From Sulfurimonas sp. (lineage in GTDB: Bacteria > Campylobacterota > Campylobacteria > Campylobacterales > Sulfurimonadaceae): a stretch of 12,233 nucleotides of DNA. Below, piece by piece: positions 7,678-12,233 of this stretch; the stretch's first letter is position 1; each line of letters starts with the position of its first letter. The stretch covers positions 1 through 12,233 of the forward strand of contig DQSP01000263.1 in NCBI GenBank assembly GCA_015663215.1, read 5' to 3'. The notes under the pieces were generated by a model, which worked only from the letters and a program-made list of their open reading frames with translations, searched no databases and was not told the DNA's origin. The position numbers and the translations under genes were made by a program.

Positions 7678-7989
7678 TTATTTAGTAGTGTTTGTCTCAA
7701 CAGCTACGGGAGCTACAACATTTGTGTTTTCAACCATTGTATCAACAACTGATTCTTGAGCTGCTTGAGAGTACATATACCCTAAAGTGATAGTGTTAAC
7801 AACAAATAAAAATCCGATAATAAAAGTAGCCTTAGCTAAGAAACTACTAGGTCCTTTTGCACCAAAAACAGAGTCATTTGAACCACTGTATGCACCAAGA
7901 CCGATGCTTGAGCTTTTTTGTAGAAGTACAGCGATAACGATAAGTATCACTAAAACGATTTGAACTATAAGTAAAAGACTAGTTGTCAT
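7678..7989 (-). CDS. secG: Preprotein translocase subunit SecG
   Basis: A small inner-membrane subunit of the SecYEG channel that assists SecA-driven export. The 103-residue protein has a first helix (MTTSLLLIVQIVLVILIVIAVLLQ), the conserved loop QKSSSIGLGAYSGSNDSVFGAKGPSSFLAKATF, and a second helix (IIGFLFVVNTITLGYMYS). A Thr/Val/Asn-rich tail follows. I chose the ATG at 7989 because it has an AGGA ribosome site and begins right at the helix, as in homologues. A longer frame to 8082 runs across the promoter and is not a real extension. First gene of the secG-frr-pyrE operon. Confidence 0.93.
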   Translation of the reverse strand: MTTSLLLIVQIVLVILIVIAVLLQKSSSIGLGAYSGSNDSVFGAKGPSSFLAKATFIIGFLFVVNTITLGYMYSQAAQESVVDTMVENTNVVAPVAVETNTTK

Positions 7990-8019
7990 AAATAGATTCC
8001 TATTAATATAAAGTGGCGA

Positions 8020-8048
8020 ATTATATCTAAATAAACTTCTATAATCAA
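8020..8048 (-). promoter_or_regulatory. secG: Promoter of the secG-frr-pyrE operon
   Basis: On the minus strand, -35 TTGATT (8043-8048), a 17-bp spacer, and -10 TATAAT (8020-8025). The predicted start is near 8013, about 24 bp before the secG ATG. It is the best sigma-70 promoter in the window. Confidence 0.7.
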
Positions 8049-8060
8049 ACTTAAAAAGGG

Positions 8061-8066
8061 TATAAT
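8061..8066 (+). promoter_or_regulatory. znuA: -10 box of the znuACB-bioC operon
   Basis: TATAAT 54 bp before the znuA ATG, with predicted start near 8073. It lies 12 bp beyond the -35 of the divergent secG promoter, so the two promoters are back to back. No Zur or Fur palindrome is obvious. Confidence 0.5.
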
Positions 8067-8083
8067 TGCAAAAAATAAACAAT

Positions 8084-8105
8084 AGCCTACTTATGCAAGT
8101 AGTCT
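8084..8105 (+). promoter_or_regulatory. Hairpin in the znuA leader
   Basis: ctactt / aagtag (8087-8092 and 8097-8102) with loop atgc, extended by two more pairs after one mismatch. It sits in the predicted 5' leader between the -10 and the znuA start. No T-run follows, so it is not a terminator; a role in mRNA stability or regulation is only a guess. Confidence 0.35.
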
Positions 8106-8120
8106 AAGAAATGGTAATAA

Positions 8121-9065
8121 ATGAAAATTTTTAAAATTGTAGCAGTTTTGTTAGTGATATTATTTCTCTTTTTAGAGCTTTTTATCTTTAACTCTTCCAA
8201 ACTAAGTGAGCAGAATAGACCGCTAGTATCTGTAAGTACTTTTGCTCTGTATGACATCACAAAACATATAGCAGAGGAGAGTGTAGAAGTACTTAACATC
8301 ATCCCTTTTGGTACAGACCCTCATAGTTTTGAGTTAACACCAAAAATCATGGTGAAGATAGAAAAAAGTAGTGTGACTTTTTATAGTGGGGCAGGGCTTG
8401 AACCTTGGATAGATAAGATTCACTCTAAAGCACCAAGAGTAGATATGAGTCAATATGTAAACCTCCATGAGTTAGATGCTGATGCTCATAGTTCACATGC
8501 GCATCATCATGAAGCGAATGAAAATGCACACGAGTCTACACTAGACCCTCATTACTGGTTAGACTTTAAAAATATGGCCGCAGTCACGAAAAAAACAACA
8601 AGCGAATTAGAAAAACTTTCCCCAAAAAACAAAGAGCTCTATAGGGCTAATCGAGATAAGTATATAAAGATGCTTATTCAACTAGACGCCGAGTATACAA
8701 AACAGCTTCGCTCTTGTGAGATTAGAAATGTCATCATAAATCACAATTCACTGAGTTACTTAGCAAACAACTACTCTTTTGAAGCTGAGTCTTTAAGCGG
8801 GCTCTCTCCAGAAGCACAGCCAAGCCCAAGTGATATTGAACACATCCTAAAAGAGATAAAAAAAGATAAAGTTGAGACTATTTTTTATGAAAACTTCATA
8901 AATGCAAAAGTGATGCACTCCATCTCAAAGGATTCAAATGTAGGGGCAGAAGTTTTTTCACCACTAGGAAATATAACAGCAGATCAGGCAGATGCAAACG
9001 CGACATATGAGTCACTAATGCTTGAAAATTTAGAAAAACTCACTAAGGCAATGAAGTGTCACTAA
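8121..9065 (+). CDS. znuA: Zinc ABC transporter substrate-binding protein
   Basis: The periplasmic metal-binding protein of a cluster A-I ABC importer, delivering Zn2+ to ZnuB. The 314 residues start with a Lys-containing N-tip and hydrophobic helix (about 5-23) that serves as signal peptide or membrane anchor; no lipobox Cys is seen. Expected metal ligands are His68 in GTDPHSFELTP, His144 in DPHYWLD and His208 in INHNSLSYLA. The His/Asp-rich loop 119-138 (DADAHSSHAHHHEANENAH) before the second ligand is a marker of zinc, rather than manganese, binding proteins. It is first in the znuA-znuC-znuB-methyltransferase operon. The znuC start overlaps its last codons. A manganese role is less likely because of the loop. 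Confidence 0.92.
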   Translation: MKIFKIVAVLLVILFLFLELFIFNSSKLSEQNRPLVSVSTFALYDITKHIAEESVEVLNIIPFGTDPHSFELTPKIMVKIEKSSVTFYSGAGLEPWIDKIHSKAPRVDMSQYVNLHELDADAHSSHAHHHEANENAHESTLDPHYWLDFKNMAAVTKKTTSELEKLSPKNKELYRANRDKYIKMLIQLDAEYTKQLRSCEIRNVIINHNSLSYLANNYSFEAESLSGLSPEAQPSPSDIEHILKEIKKDKVETIFYENFINAKVMHSISKDSNVGAEVFSPLGNITADQADANATYESLMLENLEKLTKAMKCH

Positions 9066-9844
9066 ACTTTAAAGTCCCTATTTTTGATGTAAAAAACCTA
9101 AGTTTCAGTGTGAGGGGTGTAAATATACTCTCAAACATTTCATTAGAGATTTTTAACGCAGAGTACATTGCTATCATTGGTCCAAATGGTGGCGGGAAAA
9201 CAACTCTTATAAGAATGTTGCTAGGTTTAGAAAACCCAAGTTCAGGTTCGGTTAGACTTTTCGGTAAAAAACTCAAAAATTTCAAAGAGTGGCACAAGAT
9301 AGGTTTTGTTCCACAGCGTGCTTCTTTGGTAGATGCAAATTTTCCAGCAACAGTTGAAGATATAGTAAAGATGGGAAGAGTAGCTAAACGCGGAATATTT
9401 TCAGGTTTTTCTAAAGATGATGCAAGTAAAGTAGAAGATGCCATGAAAAAAATGGACATACTTGACTTAAAAGAGAAGATGGTGGGAACACTCTCAGGCG
9501 GGCAACGCCAGCGTGTGATGATAGCACGAGCATTGGCTTCATCTCCAGAGATACTCATTCTCGACGAGCCAAACACAGGGGTAGACATAGTCTCACAGAA
9601 GCGTTTTTATAAGTTACTCTCAAAACTCAATAAAGAAGAGAATATTACCATAGTTTTTATCACTCACGACATTGGTGTTATAGCAGATGACATAGGAAGA
9701 CTCTTTACCATCAATCAAAAAGCAACAATCTGTAATAACCCAAAAGAGACTCTCTCGTGCGAAGATATGTCTGCACTCTATGGCATAGAGGCACATCTAT
9801 TATCTAACCACAAACATGAACATAAAGAAGGTGAGTCATGTTAG
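9056..9844 (+). CDS. znuC: Zinc ABC transporter ATP-binding protein
   Basis: The cytoplasmic ATPase that drives ZnuB. All nucleotide-binding motifs are intact: Walker A GPNGGGKT (42-49), Q-loop FVPQR (84-88), signature LSGGQ (146-150), Walker B ILILDEP (166-172), and H-loop His204 in FITHD. The C-terminal tail has HLLSNHKHEHKEG (247-259), a His-rich end also known from other ZnuC proteins. The start is GTG at 9056, overlapping znuA by 10 nt, with a TAAGG site within the znuA end; the protein then reads into the usual FDVKNLSFSVRG. The stop overlaps the znuB start by 7 nt. Confidence 0.93.
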   Translation: MSLNFKVPIFDVKNLSFSVRGVNILSNISLEIFNAEYIAIIGPNGGGKTTLIRMLLGLENPSSGSVRLFGKKLKNFKEWHKIGFVPQRASLVDANFPATVEDIVKMGRVAKRGIFSGFSKDDASKVEDAMKKMDILDLKEKMVGTLSGGQRQRVMIARALASSPEILILDEPNTGVDIVSQKRFYKLLSKLNKEENITIVFITHDIGVIADDIGRLFTINQKATICNNPKETLSCEDMSALYGIEAHLLSNHKHEHKEGESC

Positions 9845-10635
9845 AGATGTTTGAGTATGAGTTTATGCAGCGTGCATTTGTTGCAGGTATATTTATAGCC
9901 ATATTAGCTTCTATAAGTGGAACATTCATAGTGCTTAAACGCTACTCTCTTATGAGTGAAACCTTAGCTCACTCTGCTCTTGTAGGTGTAGCAGTTGGTT
10001 TAGTAGCTGGATATAACCCTCTTTGGGTAGCTGTAATTGTTGCAGTACTCTCGGCATGGCTTATAGAGTATTTAAGAACCACTTTTACACTTTATTCAGA
10101 TGCTATACTTTCTATTATACTTTCAGGTTCTCTTGCCTTAGCAGTTATCATAGTTTCTTTAGGTGGAGCATTTAACAACTCTTTGTTCTCATATCTTTTT
10201 GGTTCTATCCTCTCTGTGAGTAATGAAGATGTGCTTACTATCTTCTTGTTTGGGACACCAGCACTAGCACTACTTCTTATATTTTCTAAAGAACTTTATT
10301 TTATAGCATATGATGAAGAGGTAGCTAAAACAAGTGGTATAAAAGTAAAACTACTCAACTTCCTACTGGTGACAGTAGTCGCTATCATCATTGCACTCTC
10401 TATTCGTGTGGTTGGAAGTCTTCTTATAGGTGCTCTTATGGTTATTCCAACATCGGCAGCACTACAATACAGAGTAGGTTTTAAAAATACCATTCTTATA
10501 TCTCTATTTTTTGCACTCTTTAGTGTAGTCTTTGGTATGAGTCTCTCTTTTTACTTCTCATTGCCATCTGGTGCTACAATAGTTCTAAGTGTTATAGCCC
10601 TTTTTATACTTTCGCTCGTTGCTAACAAAAAATGA
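9838..10635 (+). CDS. znuB: Zinc ABC transporter permease
   Basis: The inner-membrane channel of the importer, acting as a dimer with ZnuC. The 265-residue protein is almost wholly hydrophobic with about 8 helices. It has the family segments ISGTFIVLKRYSLMSETLAHSALVGVAVGL and the late RVVGSLLIGALMVIPTSAA, which is typical of the ABC-3 (ZnuB/MntB/TroC) family. The ATG at 9838 has a strong AAGGTGAG site 5 nt upstream and overlaps the end of znuC. Its TGA overlaps the ATG of the next gene by 4 nt (ATGA). Confidence 0.93.
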   Translation: MLEMFEYEFMQRAFVAGIFIAILASISGTFIVLKRYSLMSETLAHSALVGVAVGLVAGYNPLWVAVIVAVLSAWLIEYLRTTFTLYSDAILSIILSGSLALAVIIVSLGGAFNNSLFSYLFGSILSVSNEDVLTIFLFGTPALALLLIFSKELYFIAYDEEVAKTSGIKVKLLNFLLVTVVAIIIALSIRVVGSLLIGALMVIPTSAALQYRVGFKNTILISLFFALFSVVFGMSLSFYFSLPSGATIVLSVIALFILSLVANKK

Positions 10636-11321
10636 AAATAAGCGAAGAATTCTCCAAACATGCTTCAGAGTATGAGTCTCACAATATTATTCAAAAAAAA
10701 GTTATTAGCAAACTTTTAAAAGATATGAAATATTCTCCTGTGTCTATTCTGGATTTAGGTTGTGGCAATGGAAGCTTATGTAAAAGTATCCCGTGGCAAT
10801 ACAAGCAATTTGTAGGTGTAGATTTTTCAAAAGCTATGTTAGAACTTCATCCAAAAGCTGAAAATATAGAACTTATGTATGGCGACTTTAATGAGAGAGA
10901 ACTTTTTGAGAGTTTAAATAGTTATGAGTTTGAACATATATTTTCAGCCTCAGCTCTTCAATGGTCAAAAGACTTAGAAAAACTCTTTAAAAATATAGCA
11001 GCACTCAAAGGTGGTCTTTCTTTAGCTATTTTCACCTCAGGCACTTTCAAAACACTCCATAAACAAGCAGATATTGAGCCTCTTTTAAGAGATAAAGAAG
11101 AGATAAGTAGACTTCAAAAAAAGTACTTTAATGCCAAGTTTGAAGTAGTAGAGTACAAGTTAGAGTTTAAAAGTGTAAGAGAGATGTTTCGTTATATAAA
11201 AAGTTCGGGGGTAAGTGGTTCGAGAAATCTACTCTCCTACACACAAACCAAAAAGCTTATGAGAGAGTACCCTCTGAACTACTTAGAATTTGAAGTAGTA
11301 TTTATCACTACTGCTTCTTAA
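10632..11321 (+). CDS. bioC: SAM methyltransferase, BioC-like (malonyl-ACP O-methyltransferase)
   Basis: A 229-residue class I methyltransferase. The SAM motif is ILDLGCGNG (39-47), followed by VGVDFSKAML and the acidic YGDF. The N-terminus FSKHASEYESHNIIQKKV and the C-terminal IKSSGVSGSRN plus YLEFEVVFI match the BioC pattern I know. BioC methylates malonyl-ACP to disguise it for pimelate synthesis in the biotin pathway. No other biotin gene is in the window, so the identity rests on sequence character only and a generic methyltransferase is the alternative. It overlaps znuB by 4 nt and so is co-transcribed and likely translationally coupled with the zinc transporter. The stop lies in the terminator hairpin. 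Confidence 0.7.
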   Translation: MKISEEFSKHASEYESHNIIQKKVISKLLKDMKYSPVSILDLGCGNGSLCKSIPWQYKQFVGVDFSKAMLELHPKAENIELMYGDFNERELFESLNSYEFEHIFSASALQWSKDLEKLFKNIAALKGGLSLAIFTSGTFKTLHKQADIEPLLRDKEEISRLQKKYFNAKFEVVEYKLEFKSVREMFRYIKSSGVSGSRNLLSYTQTKKLMREYPLNYLEFEVVFITTAS

Positions 11322-11329
11322 GCAGTAGT
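11307..11329. terminator. Hairpin terminator between convergent bioC-like gene and BI-1 gene
   Basis: A perfect 10-bp stem, actactgctt / aagcagtagt, with the 3-base loop ctt. It contains the bioC stop (11319-11321) and ends just before the stop of the opposite gene (11330-11332). The plus strand continues with only a short TTT, so it is probably a modest, shared terminator for both strands. Confidence 0.55.
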
Positions 11330-12028
11330 TTAGTCATCTCCACCAAAGATACCAAAAAGTTGTAGTAAAGCAGTAAAGATGTTTAAGAAGTCAAGGTAAA
11401 GTGCGATTGCACCATCTATTGGCGTTTCATAAGCACCACGCATAATGTTTTGAGTATCATAGATAACTAAGATACTAAAAAGTATAACAACAGCCCCAGA
11501 GATAGCAACCATAAGCATAGGGTTACCAAGAAAGATGTTTAAGATAGAAAACCCGATGATAACAAAAAGAGCTATCATAAGTGGTTTACCATAAGATGTA
11601 AAGTCTTTTGTAGTTTTAATAGCATAAAAACTCATAGTACCAAAAACAACTGATGTCATAGCAAATGCATTACCTATAACAGTACCACCACCATTCATTC
11701 CAAGTGTATGAGAAAGAAGAGGTGCAAGCATAAGACCTGTCATAAAGACAAAGGCAAACATAACTACAAGGTTAATACCTTCTTTGCGTTTTACAAACTG
11801 AAGCCCAATAAGTAGACCAATTTCTAAGGCAAAAAGAGGCCAGAAATATGCTGCAATAGTTCCAGCTAAAGGAACACCTACATAAGCACCAACAGCACCA
11901 GCCATCATAGAAGCAGCGAAAAGTTTGTAAGTCTCTTTAACAAAAGAGATTATTTGTGTCTCACCACGGCTTTGTGTTTCATAAGAGGCAAAATTACCTC
12001 TTGCATAATCGCGATCATATAAACCCAT
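11330..12028 (-). CDS. Bax inhibitor-1/YccA family membrane protein
   Basis: A 232-residue inner-membrane protein with about 7 helices after a hydrophilic N-terminus of about 30 residues. The family C-terminus is clear: VIYDTQNI (Asp191) and GAIALYLDFLNIFTALLQLFGIFGG (Asp213). The two Asp correspond to the pair that forms the pH-sensitive calcium-leak gate in the Bacillus YetJ structure. In bacteria some relatives (YccA) modulate FtsH; the role of this one is not known. It is monocistronic as far as visible, convergent with the bioC-like gene. The ATG has an AAGGAAT ribosome site. Confidence 0.9.
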   Translation of the reverse strand: MGLYDRDYARGNFASYETQSRGETQIISFVKETYKLFAASMMAGAVGAYVGVPLAGTIAAYFWPLFALEIGLLIGLQFVKRKEGINLVVMFAFVFMTGLMLAPLLSHTLGMNGGGTVIGNAFAMTSVVFGTMSFYAIKTTKDFTSYGKPLMIALFVIIGFSILNIFLGNPMLMVAISGAVVILFSILVIYDTQNIMRGAYETPIDGAIALYLDFLNIFTALLQLFGIFGGDD

Positions 12029-12045
12029 AATATATTCCTTATAAT

Positions 12046-12069
12046 GTATCTTCTAGTAGATACTTTTTT
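12046..12069 (+). terminator. Hairpin plus T-run upstream of the BI-1 gene (plus strand)
   Basis: gtatct / agatac (12046-12051 and 12058-12063) with a 6-base loop, followed directly by six T (12064-12069). In plus-strand orientation this has the form of a short intrinsic terminator that would stop transcripts running antisense through the BI-1 gene. The 6-bp stem is weak. On the minus strand it is part of the BI-1 leader. Confidence 0.35.
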
Positions 12070-12123
12070 ATATATTTCAAAGTTTATATCTAAAGAGTAA
12101 ATAGATAGCAACATTATTAAAGT

Positions 12124-12132
12124 AAAGGAGGT
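12124..12132 (+). promoter_or_regulatory. Full anti-SD match without a usable start codon
   Basis: aaaggaggt is a nine-base complement to the usual 16S tail. The only start-like codon close by is GTG at 12134-12136, which is too close and is followed at once by TAA. It may be chance or a remnant of a lost gene. Confidence 0.25.
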
Positions 12133-12196
12133 AGTGTAAGATTAAGTCCTTAGTTAAAAATAACACCAACTTCAGAATATCAAAAAGAGGGCTAAT

Positions 12197-12233
12197 GTGA
12201 GGCAAAATCAGAAGGAGCTACTAGTAGCTTCAA
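12197..12233 (+). CDS. Possible start of a gene running off the right edge
   Basis: A GTG at 12197 with AGAGGG 7 nt upstream opens a frame reading (M)RQNQKELLVAS to the edge, with no in-frame stop. Only 12 codons are visible and I do not recognise the product. The rest of 12070-12196 shows no coding sequence. The palindrome agctactagtagct (12216-12229) lies within it and may just be coding. Very tentative. Confidence 0.2.
   Translation, partial: MRQNQKELLVAS

Noticed and set aside
7990..8082. 31-codon upstream extension of secG
   Set aside because: It crosses the secG promoter and the predicted transcription start, has no ribosome site and no similarity to SecG N-termini; the ATG at 7989 has both a ribosome site and the right position before the first helix.
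9043..9588. 181-codon minus-strand frame over znuC
   Set aside because: Antisense to a complete ABC ATPase with all motifs; the composition is that of a reversed coding frame.
9838..10635. Manganese or iron (MntB/SitC-type) rather than zinc assignment of the ABC importer
   Set aside because: The His-rich loop in the binding protein (119-138) and the His-rich ATPase tail favour zinc; nothing in the permease argues against it, though specificity is not proven.
12124..12132. Possible 16S rRNA 3' end on the minus strand (anti-SD-like cctcc)
   Set aside because: The flanking bases do not match the conserved end of 16S rRNA (no GGATCA before it); it is only a short match.
1..12233. CRISPR arrays, tRNA or rRNA genes, defence islands, prophage genes
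   Set aside because: No regularly spaced repeats, no tRNA cloverleaf with CCA-type end, no rRNA signature, and no nuclease, toxin or phage structural gene seen; apart from the IS, all genes are of ordinary housekeeping or transport types.

Overview
The window is AT-rich and densely coded. It looks like a chromosomal segment of a Campylobacterota (Epsilonproteobacteria) bacterium, most likely a free-living, Sulfurimonas-like lineage. The evidence is the low GC, the short AT-rich promoters with TATAAT-type -10 boxes but mostly no good -35, and the character of the housekeeping proteins (a secG-frr-pyrE operon, pyrG, a BioC-like methyltransferase, a Bax-inhibitor-1 family protein, a dCache-type sensor). 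The genus is inferred from protein character, not from a database search.

Left part (1-2828): a complete insertion sequence of about 1.58 kb with perfect 20-bp terminal inverted repeats (1-20 and 1556-1575) and one IS4-type DDE transposase on the minus strand. Its right end lies inside pyrG (CTP synthase, minus strand). The pyrG frame runs through the inverted repeat, picks up six IS-encoded residues and stops at 424 residues instead of roughly 540. The truncated protein keeps the synthetase domain and the nucleophile Cys379 but loses the catalytic His and Glu of the glutaminase domain. The left tip of the IS is exactly base 1, so the rest of pyrG and the target duplication are not visible, and base 1 may be an assembly edge.

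Centre left (2893-6481): upstream of pyrG, on the same strand, is a two-helix membrane protein with a double-Cache type sensor region and no output domain. It starts at TTG. Divergent from it is a Kef-type cation/proton antiporter with a C-terminal TrkA-N domain, whose ATG sits where transcription should begin (likely leaderless). Next is a very short flagellin made only of the D0/D1 filament core, away from other flagellar genes.

Centre right (6494-8100): a compact minus-strand operon, secG - frr - pyrE (protein export, ribosome recycling, pyrimidine synthesis), with short gaps, a one-base stop/start overlap between frr and pyrE, and a good promoter in front of secG. PyrE and PyrG are in the same pathway, at UMP and CTP formation.

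Right part (8121-12028): a plus-strand operon of zinc ABC-transporter genes znuA-znuC-znuB, all overlapping, followed by a BioC-like SAM methyltransferase that overlaps znuB by 4 nt. A perfect 10-bp hairpin separates it from a convergent Bax-inhibitor-1/YccA family membrane protein. The last 205 bases are non-coding or hold at most the first codons of a gene entering from the right. I saw no tRNA, rRNA or CRISPR. Most of the window is ordinary housekeeping DNA. The main event is the IS insertion in pyrG. I did not find a convincing new multi-gene system.
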